Source of the DNA: Bacteroidota bacterium | Lineage (GTDB): Bacteria; Bacteroidota; Bacteroidia; Bacteroidales; VadinHA17 | DNA length: 33,696 bases | Reading direction: 5' to 3' | Assembly: GCA_030706785.1 (NCBI GenBank) | Contig: JAUZNW010000018.1 | Span: forward strand, 1-33,696 | Part shown: one piece after another, positions 26,373-33,696 of the stretch | Position numbering within the stretch: position 1 is the stretch's first letter | Layout: every line of letters begins with the position of its first letter | Translations under genes and position numbers: made by a program | Notes under the pieces: model-generated | Told to the model about the DNA's origin: nothing | Database searches by the model: none | What the model saw: the letters and a program-made list of their open reading frames with translations, nothing else

Positions 26373-28064
26373 CTATTTTTCTGCAATACAGTACAAGTTT
26401 TGCCTTCCCCTTATGTAGATTCTGCCTTCTGAAAATACCGGTGTGCAATCTGTGTTTTCTCCAAGAGATGAGTTGCCAGCGATTTTAAGCTTGCCCGCTG
26501 CTTCGACTATATGCATTATACCTGTACGGTCAAGCATCCAGACCTTATTATCAGCGACCATTACAGAGGCATAAAATGGATTTCCGAAATAATGTGTCCA
26601 CAGGGTATCACCCTTTTCGGCATTGTAGCACGCAGCGTCACCGTTTCCTGTTGTTATGAAAAAGAAATTTTCCGTTGCAGCAGGGCTCGATACATCAGAT
26701 GTATACGTATTATCCTGCCAGACAGTCGCACCGGTTTTTCCGGGCTTGAGAGCAATTATACTGTAATAATCGGTAACTGCGTATACCAGTTTGCTGTTTG
26801 CTGCCAGGGAAGGGGCAACATCACCTGATACTCCCGGGAGGCTCCAAAGTTCCTGTCCGGTTACAGGATCATACGATGACACGTTGGGGTTCCCGTTTAT
26901 GAGAAGCTGTGGCTGACCATCATATGTTGCAAGGACAGGTGATGAATTTACAGGCCGTCCTTGTCTTTGAGTTTCCCATTTCTGCTCACCGGTGGCTAAG
27001 TCAAAACCCAAAAGGGATAATTTATTCTGGCTGTCATACTGGACAAGCAATAATTTACCATATATCAAAAGTGAAGCAGAATATGCATATGTTCCATGAG
27101 GTACACCTACATTTTTCCCCCATTTAAGCTTCCCGTTATGATCGTAGCAAACAAGATTTCCATTACCGAATACCGCACAGATCACATCCTTGTTAACTGC
27201 TGCAGTCGGAACCGCCATCCCGGCTTCGGTATCCGATTCGGGTATTTCTGCTGATGCTCCGGGGAATCCGGTTCCGGAACCTGACCATAAGATCTTACCA
27301 TTGTTTTTATCGATGCAGTATAATTCAAAGTCAGCGCCTTCAGCACCTGTAATGAATAACCTGTCTCCCCAGATAACCGGTGAGCTCTTCCCCGGTTTGG
27401 GATTGGGGATTTTCCATTTGATATTCTTCCCATCAGTTCCGTTCCATTCTGTCGGAAAGCCTGTTCCGCCGGCAATTCCAAGGCTTCCTTCACCCCTGAA
27501 AAACGGGAAATTAACATCTCCCGGAAGATTTGCTATTACAGGAGTACCTGAAACTTCTTTGGCTTCAGGTGCCTGAGAAGTCTTTCCCGGAGCAGGCAAC
27601 TCCTTCCTGAGCGCAAAGGAAGAAACCAGGGCGATTATGGCGATTGCAACTGCAGATATTATAAGGTAGCGACGGTTTTTTTCCCTTTCAGAATTAATAT
27701 CCGGTCTGTCGGGACGCAGTGAACGGGCAGGCTTTTCGCTACCGGCGACCAGCCTCTGGAACAGAACGAAAATGAAGGCTCCGGCAAGAAGAAGATAGGA
27801 ACCGGTCTCAACCTGCCATCTTGACGAGAAATAAGCTTTCCTTGCCATCAGATCGATCGCCCGGACCTGTTCGGCCTTATCCCTGTTTTCAGGATCCTTA
27901 TCAAACTGATCCTTGACAGACTGAATTGAAGGACTGTTTATCGGATCAAGCGTCTTTAACTGTACCAGGCTGAAGATCATTGTGATGGCAACGAAAAGAG
28001 TGAATATACCAGCCGCCAGGCTGATACTTTTGAAAATTCTGATTTCTTTCTCTGAAAACTTCAT
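26373..28064 (-). CDS. membrane-anchored quinoprotein-like beta-propeller protein (563 aa)
   Basis: Three hydrophobic helices occupy the N-terminal third (~11-32, 86-106 and 131-149). A basic cytosolic loop between the second and third (RPDRPDINSEREKNRR) puts the C-terminal propeller (~180-563) in the periplasm. Blade motifs include FELYCIDKNNGKILWS, LVCYDHNGKLKWGK, SYDPVTGQELWS and AACYNAEKGDTLWTH. The propeller opens with FPFFRGEGSLG, matching the 'WP.FRG' starts of its paralogues. It begins three bases after the NapH-like gene stop, closer than any other propeller, so it is the best candidate for a direct membrane partner of the Fe-S proteins. It has no CXXCH. Membrane-bound glucose dehydrogenases also join helices to a propeller, but their catalytic motifs are not seen. 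Confidence 0.87.
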   Translation of the reverse strand: MKFSEKEIRIFKSISLAAGIFTLFVAITMIFSLVQLKTLDPINSPSIQSVKDQFDKDPENRDKAEQVRAIDLMARKAYFSSRWQVETGSYLLLAGAFIFVLFQRLVAGSEKPARSLRPDRPDINSEREKNRRYLIISAVAIAIIALVSSFALRKELPAPGKTSQAPEAKEVSGTPVIANLPGDVNFPFFRGEGSLGIAGGTGFPTEWNGTDGKNIKWKIPNPKPGKSSPVIWGDRLFITGAEGADFELYCIDKNNGKILWSGSGTGFPGASAEIPESDTEAGMAVPTAAVNKDVICAVFGNGNLVCYDHNGKLKWGKNVGVPHGTYAYSASLLIYGKLLLVQYDSQNKLSLLGFDLATGEQKWETQRQGRPVNSSPVLATYDGQPQLLINGNPNVSSYDPVTGQELWSLPGVSGDVAPSLAANSKLVYAVTDYYSIIALKPGKTGATVWQDNTYTSDVSSPAATENFFFITTGNGDAACYNAEKGDTLWTHYFGNPFYASVMVADNKVWMLDRTGIMHIVEAAGKLKIAGNSSLGENTDCTPVFSEGRIYIRGRQNLYCIAEK

Positions 28065-28067
28065 CGT

Positions 28068-29351
28068 TTAAGCTTTTACCTTGACTGGACAAAATTTGAA
28101 GCATTTGCCGCAACTGTAACACCGCCCTCGGTCAGGTTCATACTCAGTCCTTACATTCCTGACTGTTGGCATAAATAAAAAGATTCCGAGCGAGAGGCCA
28201 AGGAAGATCCCAACCCATGGGGCTCCCTTTCTGAACCTCTCAATGATCAAATGTTCCTCATTGAATAATTCATCTTCAGTCTTGCCGGAGGAGAAGAAAG
28301 CCACTGCAGCTTTTGAAGACGCTTTAATGCCCTTTTCCTTTTCAAGCCTGATCTCCTTTGCAAGTCTTACATTCTTGTTCATGCCTGAAAGCACCGGAGC
28401 AAGGTTGTAAAGGAAAACAGCACTTCCGAAAGCAAGAATGAGTATTATTAATAAATACTTCAGTGAGCCTTTCCATTTATTAACCGGTTGCTCTACAGAT
28501 GCAGGAGCGGGATCTGACTGCAGGATGGCATCGTAAGGGCAGCCTGATTCACACAACCGGCAAATCCTGCAGTCAGCAGGTGTAATAGTAACGTGTTTTA
28601 AGGAGAACCTTGAGAATATATTCTGCAAAACTCCATAAGGACACAGGTACCTGCAGTAAGGACGGTTTACGAAGATCCCGACAATGAGAAGAAGAGACCC
28701 GAATATAATCATTGTATATGGGGCGTCGATCCTGAACATGCCGACAAACGGATCGAAGCGGCAAATTGCGAATTCACTCCCGGTTGCGGCAAAAAGGATT
28801 GCAAGACCAAGGTACACAAAGGGTATGGCACCGAGAACTGCTTCTACTTTCTTTGGGACCTTGATCTGCCTGAATCCGGTTAGCTCCTGGATTGCACCCA
28901 TAGGGCATACTCCCGCGCAGAAAAGTCTTCCTGAGAATAATGCGAATGCCAGCGGAATCAGGAAAAACAGGAGTGCGGAGAGAGGAATTGAGTAATTTGA
29001 ATTGAAGAGTGCAAGAGATACATTCTGTATAGAACCGATTGCACAAATGCAACCCTGCCTGTAGAATCCGAAATAACCAAGTGAAAATGCAGAGACCCAC
29101 AGTATCCCCTGTCTCGATCTTTTAACTACTGCCATCCAGTAGGTGACCACCAGAGCAGCAACCAGGACCGCTACATCCATATATTCCCACATCGGCCCGC
29201 GCTGGTTCAGAAGTTGCCGTTCAGGGAAGGAATAACCGCTTTCAAATTCCGGCCTTGGAAATCTCTGCTCCTGAGCAAAAAGGACCGAATGCCAGATGAG
29301 CAAAACTCCAATTATAAAATAAGGAAGGTATTTTTTGATTTTCCAGATCAT
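28068..29351 (-). CDS. NapH/NosR-like polytopic membrane 4Fe-4S protein
   Basis: A 427-residue inner-membrane electron carrier with about seven hydrophobic helices. It has the two CxxxCP motifs of NapH/NosR proteins (C145-C149 in FCAGVCPMGAIQE and C233-C237 in YCRYLCPYGVLQN), an earlier CIC at 101-103 in a similar setting (CICAIGSIQN), and two complete ferredoxin clusters: C261/264/267/271 in CRICRLCESGCP, and C411/414/417/421 in CYSCGKCFKFCP at the extreme C-terminus. The segment CRFDPFVGMF (198-207) is also NosR-like. Members of this class take electrons from the quinol pool or a flavodoxin-level donor. No FMN-binding domain is present. It lies 12 bases after the NapG-like gene. Confidence 0.9.
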   Translation of the reverse strand: MIWKIKKYLPYFIIGVLLIWHSVLFAQEQRFPRPEFESGYSFPERQLLNQRGPMWEYMDVAVLVAALVVTYWMAVVKRSRQGILWVSAFSLGYFGFYRQGCICAIGSIQNVSLALFNSNYSIPLSALLFFLIPLAFALFSGRLFCAGVCPMGAIQELTGFRQIKVPKKVEAVLGAIPFVYLGLAILFAATGSEFAICRFDPFVGMFRIDAPYTMIIFGSLLLIVGIFVNRPYCRYLCPYGVLQNIFSRFSLKHVTITPADCRICRLCESGCPYDAILQSDPAPASVEQPVNKWKGSLKYLLIILILAFGSAVFLYNLAPVLSGMNKNVRLAKEIRLEKEKGIKASSKAAVAFFSSGKTEDELFNEEHLIIERFRKGAPWVGIFLGLSLGIFLFMPTVRNVRTEYEPDRGRCYSCGKCFKFCPVKVKA

Positions 29352-29363
29352 CAGTATTCTGAT

Positions 29364-30029
29364 TTAACAACTGACATTTTCTTCTCCTGTCGTGTATTTT
29401 CTACGGAAAGTAGCTTCCTGTTTCTTTCTTGACCGCACAACTGCAAGAGGAACTACCCTGGGTGTGCCTTTTAGTTCTTTCCTTACATAGGGTCCATCTG
29501 CAGGTACCCTGACCACGGCATCAGACGGGCATCCCCGAGCAATTGAACACTGGTTGCAATTTAGGCAGAGATTATGCATTATCTGGAGGTACAACGATCC
29601 GTTCCCAAAATCGTAGCATCCCTTAACGCACTTTGAACACCCGTCACAGAGTTTTTCATCGATCGTATATTCGAAATAGGGCTCCTCCACAAACTTGCGT
29701 TTTATCGCACCGGTAGGACAAAGCTGGTCCTCTGCTGCTGTGCTGTACTTTTTGGCACCCTGACGAAGAAATCCGGGACAGAAATCGCAGTAACCGCACA
29801 TCTGAAATGCGTTCGTGCACTTTACAGCTGATGGTGTCATAATGCATAAGGTTCTGCATTGCTCACAGAATGTGCATTTATACGGATCTATCTGCCATAC
29901 ATATCCTTTAGCGTCTGCTTTCTTTGAGAGCACTATTGGCAAGGCAAGAACAGGAGCTGCCATTGCAATCCTGCCGACAGTCCTGACAAAATTCCGCCTT
30001 GTTCCGGCTTTCGGTCTTTCTTCTGACAT
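29364..30029 (-). CDS. Tat-exported NapG-like polyferredoxin
   Basis: A 221-residue protein starting with a twin-arginine signal (TRRNFVRTVG, then a hydrophobic stretch and ADA-K near residue 40), so it is folded with its clusters and sent to the periplasm. Four cluster sets are visible: C52/55/58/62, C78/81/84 with C71 or C104 completing it, C128/131/134/138, and C155/158/161/167. This matches NapG in size and cluster number. The frame extends to an ATG at 30056, but that would overlap the upstream gene and place nine extra residues before the Tat motif. The ATG at 30029, two bases after the previous stop, is better. It pairs with the NapH-like gene as an electron-transfer unit on the outer face of the inner membrane. 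No NapA, NapB or NrfA is present. Confidence 0.9.
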   Translation of the reverse strand: MSEERPKAGTRRNFVRTVGRIAMAAPVLALPIVLSKKADAKGYVWQIDPYKCTFCEQCRTLCIMTPSAVKCTNAFQMCGYCDFCPGFLRQGAKKYSTAAEDQLCPTGAIKRKFVEEPYFEYTIDEKLCDGCSKCVKGCYDFGNGSLYLQIMHNLCLNCNQCSIARGCPSDAVVRVPADGPYVRKELKGTPRVVPLAVVRSRKKQEATFRRKYTTGEENVSC

Positions 30030-30031
30030 AA

Positions 30032-30214
30032 TTACCTTTGTAAGAATATTGAACAATCAGTTTTACCGGAACAAATACCTTTGCCCGGGCAGGATGAACA
30101 ATCGCTGCCTGTTACAACTTTGTTTCCCGTAATAAGCGCAATTCCGGCAAGCAGGCCAAAAAGCACATAACGAATAATTCTTTTTACAAAATCAGCCCTG
30201 TCCATATAATTCAT
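30032..30214 (-). CDS. 60-residue membrane protein with a four-cysteine tail
   Basis: A very short gene, easily missed. It starts MNYMDRADFVKRIIRY, continues with one hydrophobic helix (VLFGLLAGIALIT) and ends with a cysteine cluster CSSCPGKGICSGKTDCSIF. The Cys spacing (C-x2-C-x6-C-x5-C) could bind a cluster or metal, or form disulfides. The start may be the second ATG (30205), which puts RADFVKR nearer the N-terminus, a weak echo of a Tat motif. It ends two bases before the NapG-like ATG and is clearly co-translated, so it is probably a small subunit of the same redox complex. I cannot name a family. I have a vague memory of similar small Cys-tail proteins beside ferredoxin genes in other Bacteroidota. 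Confidence 0.75.
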   Translation of the reverse strand: MNYMDRADFVKRIIRYVLFGLLAGIALITGNKVVTGSDCSSCPGKGICSGKTDCSIFLQR

Positions 30215-30234
30215 TTATTTAATAAACCGCATCC

Positions 30235-30254
30235 ATTCCCTCCGGGGAGGGAAT
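30235..30254. repeat. perfect palindrome between propeller and redox genes
   Basis: ATTCCCTCC (30235-30243) and GGAGGGAAT (30246-30254) are exact complements around two bases. On the minus strand the palindrome follows the propeller stop codon directly and precedes the small cysteine gene by about 20 bases. It may partly terminate transcription or protect the mRNA, giving different levels of the propeller and the redox proteins. Confidence 0.5.
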
Positions 30255-30255
30255 C

Positions 30256-31713
30256 TTAGAGCTTCTTTCCTATATCAATGCACACCATATTCCTTGAATC
30301 CCTCAGTATAAGGTATCTGCCTGCAAGTGCCATTGGGCTCCAGGCATCAATAGCATCCATTATTTTGTGGCTAGCCAGCTTTAATGCTTTTGAACCATCA
30401 ATCCTGAAAAGGTACAGTGTCCCTTCATCATCAAGAAGATATAATTTACTTCCGCTCAGGATAAACGGCCCCATTCCTTTTCCGAACCTGGTTTCCTTTC
30501 CACTTGACCAGACAGGAGTTATAACGTCGGATTTGTTATAGCAGACCAGCTGCCCTTTAAGAGGACCAGCATTTTCAGGCAATACCGCCCATAGCTGATT
30601 GCCGTACATTATAGGTGTTTGCTGCTCGCTTGCAATTCCTCCTGAAGACTTATGCTGATCGCTGACAGCTGCTGTATAACCCGATCCATTAAAGGTTATT
30701 TTAATTCTTGCACCTCCTGCACCATAACTTCCGAAAACAAGAAATTCGTCATTACCCAGGGAGACAGGGGAAGAGACAGTAATTGAAGGGCTCCATTCAG
30801 TCGTTTTCCACAATAATTTCCCTATGTCGTCACCTTCTGCAGAAACTCCGCAGACTCCACCAAGTGCAGCATATACATACATCTTCTTACCGTGGATAAT
30901 CATAGGCATGATTGAAGTGTGTGACATTCTCAATGAATCACGGTTAGGGGTTTCCCAGGCTACCTTCCCGGTGGCGCAATCAACCCCTATCATCAGGGCT
31001 TTCCCTCCGGGAGCGATTATTGCCATGTCATGATCAATAAGGGGACACTGTCCACAATAAAAATCAGGAGTTATTTTCCCCTTAACAGTTCCCGGAATCC
31101 CGTATTCCTTTTCCAGATCTTTTGTCCAGAGAAGATTGCCATTAACCGGATCGACACACATAACATGTGATCTCGGACCTATCGTTACGACATATTTATC
31201 GGTTACTGACGGAATTGTACGGGAATATCCATGATTTCGCTTGAATTCAACAGTATACCATCTTCTCCATAGCTCGTTTCCCGATTTAAGAGAAAAGCAC
31301 CTGAGCATATCGGCTTTTCTTTTTTCATTATAATCGAGAACGTATACCCGGCCGTTCATAACTGCCGGACCGGCATAACCTTCCCCGAGAGATACCTGCC
31401 ATCTTACCGGAGGACCAGAGGTATCCCATTCTTCGGCCAGCGGTGTCTGATCCTTGCTTATATTATCGTAGTCCGCGCCCCTGAATCGCGGCCAGCTTCC
31501 CGGTAATACCTCATCAATTTTATTAAGTGTATCAAAGTTTTTGCCGATAACAACCGAGTCCGAAACCTGCTTCTGAGGGGGACGGTTATCCATTCCCGGG
31601 ACTCTTTCGACCACCTTGTAAGAGGGTACAGCAGAGATCCACCACAGGAATGCGGCAACGAAAACTACAATTGCAGATCCGATTATAACTCTATTCCTGC
31701 TGATTGATGACAT
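30256..31713 (-). CDS. membrane-anchored quinoprotein-like beta-propeller protein (485 aa)
   Basis: One N-terminal helix (~9-28, VIIGSAIVVFVAAFLWWISA) after a short basic tail (SRNR) acts as signal anchor, placing the rest in the periplasm. After a linker (~30-70) the propeller starts with GSWPRFRGADYDNIS. Blade motifs include LRCFSLKSGNELWRRW, VMCVDPVNGNLLWTK, MIGVDCATGKVAWET and LYLFRIDGSKAL. A CxxC (C220, C223 in DFYCGQCPLI) is not followed by His, so it is not a c-type haem site. It could be a disulfide or metal pair. It lies 41 bases upstream of the redox trio and is probably transcribed with it. Confidence 0.87.
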   Translation of the reverse strand: MSSISRNRVIIGSAIVVFVAAFLWWISAVPSYKVVERVPGMDNRPPQKQVSDSVVIGKNFDTLNKIDEVLPGSWPRFRGADYDNISKDQTPLAEEWDTSGPPVRWQVSLGEGYAGPAVMNGRVYVLDYNEKRKADMLRCFSLKSGNELWRRWYTVEFKRNHGYSRTIPSVTDKYVVTIGPRSHVMCVDPVNGNLLWTKDLEKEYGIPGTVKGKITPDFYCGQCPLIDHDMAIIAPGGKALMIGVDCATGKVAWETPNRDSLRMSHTSIMPMIIHGKKMYVYAALGGVCGVSAEGDDIGKLLWKTTEWSPSITVSSPVSLGNDEFLVFGSYGAGGARIKITFNGSGYTAAVSDQHKSSGGIASEQQTPIMYGNQLWAVLPENAGPLKGQLVCYNKSDVITPVWSSGKETRFGKGMGPFILSGSKLYLLDDEGTLYLFRIDGSKALKLASHKIMDAIDAWSPMALAGRYLILRDSRNMVCIDIGKKL

Positions 31714-31837
31714 GCAATTGCCAATTGATGTTTTTTACTTTGTGGATCTGTTGGTCTTCTCAGTGCAGCAAAAATATAAAGAACTTAGAAATAGGTCCAA
31801 AGAAGAAACACAGAGTTCCACAAAAAGAGGTTAAGAA

Positions 31838-33091
31838 TTAACTTGCTTTTATGTTATAAACTGCCAGGTAATCACCGTGCCTCAGGAAAAGTCTTCCTTT
31901 ATTTATCACAGGGTGAGCCCAGTACGGGCCTGTACCCTTGGTGACTTTGAATGAGCTTATTATGTCAAGCTTTTCAGGATCAGGCCTTACAAGCGCTACA
32001 TTTCCTCCTTTTTCCTCATAAAGATAAAGAAGTCCGTCATTTGCGATAATCGATCCTTTGTTGTTCCAAAGAGTGATCCACATAGTTTTGCCTGTGGTCC
32101 AGTCAACACAGATCCACCTGCCCATATTGTTATTGTCGTGAGTGGAACTGTAGATATAATTCCCGATCAGTACCATTCCTCCGACATGAGGATTGATATC
32201 AGGATTTTTCCAGACCAGTTCTGGATCCTTCCCGTCGAAATTTATCTTTATCTTGGCTGAAGTCTGTCCGTATCCATTTGCAGCAAAAAGGAAACCATCC
32301 CTGTAAATCGGCGTCTGAATATAGTTTTTTTCACCTTTCTTGTCAGCATTGACAGATGCAAAATTGAATTTCCAGAGGATCCTGCCGTTTGACGCATCCA
32401 CGCCGATTATCCATGTCGGGGTATGTGTTATGATAATTTTGGTTCCATTATTTTCAATAAGAAGAGGATTTACGTATTGGGCACCTTCGTTTAATGAAGG
32501 AGCTTCCCATGCAACCTTCCCGTCCTCGGTATTGAAAGCAACCATGGCTGCCATACCTCCCCCGGGAGTCACAACCACTTTATTGTCGACAACGACTGGC
32601 GATTCGGTGATTCCAAACCTCGGAACGTTTGCATTGTATTTCTTGTAATAATCTACTGTCCACAAGATCTTGCCTGCGGTGGAGACACACGATAATTCAC
32701 CAGATCCGCTTACAACGAAAACCTTCCCCTGGTAAAATGTTGGAGTACAACGGCTTTCAGGAGCGCTCTGGACTTTTGACATAGTGCCATATTCAATGTC
32801 CCATAATTTCTTTCCGTTTTGTGAAAAAGCTGTTAAAACATCTTTGTCACCCCTGATGCCGGTTATATAAATTGCATCATTGGTAATAGTCGCACTGGAA
32901 TAGCCCAACCCAATGCCATTGGCTTCCCAGATCAAAGCCGGTCCGTTTTCCGGCCATGATTTAAGCAGTCCTGTTTCATTGTAAATACCTGTTCTTCCTG
33001 GTCCTCGCCATCCGATTTCCTGTCCGTAAAAACTGGCGGAGGTCAAAAGAAGTACCACGGCAATAGCAATCTTTATAAGATTATTCTTCAT
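31838..33091 (-). CDS. secreted quinoprotein-like beta-propeller protein (417 aa)
   Basis: Residues 1-23 form a signal peptide (ending ASFYGQ). The mature protein begins EIGWRGPGRTGIYNETGLLKSWPENGP, an opening I associate with a propeller family common in Planctomycetes, Verrucomicrobia and Bacteroidota. Blade motifs are LTAFSQNGKKLWDI, LSCVSTAGKILWTV, MVAFNTEDGKVAWEA, IIGVDASNGRILWKF and WICVDWTTGKTMWIT. It has no haem motif and no anchor. It is the first gene of the minus-strand train, with a 474-bp gap upstream and 124 bases to the next gene, so the main promoter of the cluster probably lies just above 33091. Confidence 0.87.
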   Translation of the reverse strand: MKNNLIKIAIAVVLLLTSASFYGQEIGWRGPGRTGIYNETGLLKSWPENGPALIWEANGIGLGYSSATITNDAIYITGIRGDKDVLTAFSQNGKKLWDIEYGTMSKVQSAPESRCTPTFYQGKVFVVSGSGELSCVSTAGKILWTVDYYKKYNANVPRFGITESPVVVDNKVVVTPGGGMAAMVAFNTEDGKVAWEAPSLNEGAQYVNPLLIENNGTKIIITHTPTWIIGVDASNGRILWKFNFASVNADKKGEKNYIQTPIYRDGFLFAANGYGQTSAKIKINFDGKDPELVWKNPDINPHVGGMVLIGNYIYSSTHDNNNMGRWICVDWTTGKTMWITLWNNKGSIIANDGLLYLYEEKGGNVALVRPDPEKLDIISSFKVTKGTGPYWAHPVINKGRLFLRHGDYLAVYNIKAS

Positions 33092-33565
33092 GATATTGTT
33101 ATGTTTTTAGATTAAGGTCTGCAATATAGGAAAATGATCTAAACAAACTTCTGAATGATGATTTAGAAGGCCTCTTTTTTTAGGAAAATTGACTTTTTTA
33201 ACAATATTTAATGATTTTCGGGATCGGGCCCGGGTGTATTTCTTCACACTCTTGGTAACAATATTGTCAGGTCCATTTTACATGAGCATTATCCCCTTCC
33301 AGTGGTGTCGAAGAAAAAGTAATTTTTAATCCTGCCTGCCAGCAGGATTTCCGGATTTCGACTTTTTCTGTGGCCCCGGTTTATTTTGTATTTCCACTCT
33401 TCGCCTTTGCGCGGCATAGTTGGCAGCGCCTCCGCAGAGTAGCTTTAGCGCTCGCGAAATATTTTGGCGTCCGATGGTATCCATTTGTGCCTCCGCTAAA
33501 GCTTCAGCGACACGCGGACACCTGAGCAATGTGAGGGAAATTAAAAGGGGTAAAAATATAACAGA
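33092..33565. other. 474-bp repeat-rich intergenic region
   Basis: The part next to 33091 is AT-rich and presumably holds the promoter of the propeller train. I see TTTG about 15 bases before TATATTGC on the minus strand, an imperfect match to the Bacteroidota consensus. The part from about 33300 on contains a nested inverted repeat and a GC-richer block (33370-33530) with repeated GCTAAAGC/GCTTTAGC-like and CGCGA/GCGAC motifs. A 67-codon open frame in that block has no convincing protein features. Confidence 0.45.
33312..33369. repeat. nested inverted repeat
   Basis: Outer arms AGAAAAAGT (33312-33320) and ACTTTTTCT (33361-33369) enclose inner arms AATCCTGC (33328-33335) and GCAGGATT (33342-33349) with a 6-base loop. 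The structure follows the stop of the TolC-family gene by some 200 bases on the same strand. It could be a terminator or a small mobile repeat. Confidence 0.5.
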
Positions 33566-33696
33566 TCAGTACAGTCTTTCCCCTAGTGCGGCTTTCAGCC
33601 TGTAAATGCTTGCTGCATAGTCGATTCTGGCCTTGAGGAGCATTAACCGGCTTTCAGATACATTTGTGTTAGCATCAAGCAGGTCAAGGTTTGTTA
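33566..33696 (-). CDS. TolC-family outer-membrane efflux protein, C-terminal fragment
   Basis: The last 43 codons of a minus-strand gene that enters from the right edge. The translation (TNLDLLDANTNVSESR, then LMLLKARIDYAASIYRLKAALGERLY and stop) has the coiled-coil pattern of the final helix of TolC/OprM-type channels: 'T..dlLda......a...l..A..dy..a...L..alG'. Such proteins form the outer-membrane exit duct of tripartite pumps. Its gene reads in the same direction as the propeller train but is 475 bases upstream, so co-transcription is doubtful. Confidence 0.75.
   Translation of the reverse strand, partial: TNLDLLDANTNVSESRLMLLKARIDYAASIYRLKAALGERLY

Noticed and set aside
28068-30029. A conventional nitrate (nap) or nitrous-oxide (nos) reductase operon
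   Set aside because: The NapG/NapH- and NosR-like similarity is real, but no NapA, NapB, NosZ, NosD, NosL or c-type cytochrome is present, and the neighbours are propellers.
30256-31713. PQQ-dependent alcohol or glucose dehydrogenase, or BamB
   Set aside because: Only generic blade motifs are visible. The adjacent-cysteine disulfide and catalytic Asp/Asn/Glu setting of PQQ dehydrogenases were not found, no haem domain is present, and BamB would be a single lipoprotein near derA or hisS.
33326-33529. 67-codon minus-strand open frame in the right-hand intergenic block
   Set aside because: It coincides with a GC-richer repeat block, has low-complexity basic composition and no domain features, and starts in no recognisable leader. 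It is more likely a by-product of the repeat than a gene.
1-33696. CRISPR arrays, tRNA or rRNA genes, insertion sequences, prophage, toxin-antitoxin pairs
   Set aside because: I found no regularly spaced repeats, cloverleaf-like segments, transposase or integrase motifs, or phage structural genes in the gaps or frames examined by eye.

Overview
The window looks like a chromosomal segment of a member of the Bacteroidota, probably an uncultured or environmental anaerobe of the Bacteroidales/Marinilabiliales type. The support is a secreted protein with a C-terminal type IX secretion sorting domain, signal peptides ending in -SQ/-GQ, weak Shine-Dalgarno sequences, a TAnnTTTG-type promoter box, a RhaT/RhaM/RhaI L-rhamnose operon and dispersed C/T-rich palindromes between genes. 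I see no rRNA, tRNA, CRISPR array, insertion sequence, phage gene or recognisable transcription regulator.

Layout. (1) 1-3295, minus strand: a lysine 2,3-aminomutase-type radical SAM enzyme, two different ATP-grasp ligases and the start of a probable GNAT acetyltransferase, packed as one operon. This looks like a small peptide/amide pathway built on a beta-amino acid. (2) 3829-8528: a MATE efflux pump, a T9SS-secreted protein with three bacterial Ig-like domains, the ribosome-rescue hydrolase ArfB and a DUF169 protein. (3) 8637-15614: an L-rhamnose locus with a secreted GH78 alpha-L-rhamnosidase divergent from rhaT, rhaM, rhaI and an FGGY kinase. No aldolase gene is present here. (4) 15837-18362: a small secreted protein, a VTC-type polyphosphate polymerase domain protein, a DUF4956 membrane protein and a DUF2490 outer-membrane protein. 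(5) 18438-33091: the most unusual region. One quinoprotein-like beta-propeller gene on the plus strand faces a long minus-strand gene train: two more propellers, a 60-residue membrane protein with a four-cysteine tail, a Tat-exported NapG-like polyferredoxin, a NapH/NosR-like membrane Fe-S protein, a propeller on three membrane segments, another secreted propeller, a family 4 glycosyltransferase, a LolD-like ATPase and a 1086-residue FtsX-type permease. (6) 33092-33696: a repeat-rich gap, then the C-terminus of a TolC-family protein.

How region 5 may work (inference). The NapG/NapH pair and the small cysteine protein would form a quinol-linked electron-transfer module on the outer face of the inner membrane. 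Five propeller proteins (two membrane-anchored, three secreted) would be the extracytoplasmic partners. The ABC transporter and glycosyltransferase would handle an envelope molecule. No terminal reductase (NapA, NosZ), c-type haem motif or PQQ-dehydrogenase active-site motif accompanies them, so the electron acceptor or substrate is unknown. This region is the best candidate for an undescribed system, and the KamA/ATP-grasp/GNAT operon is second.
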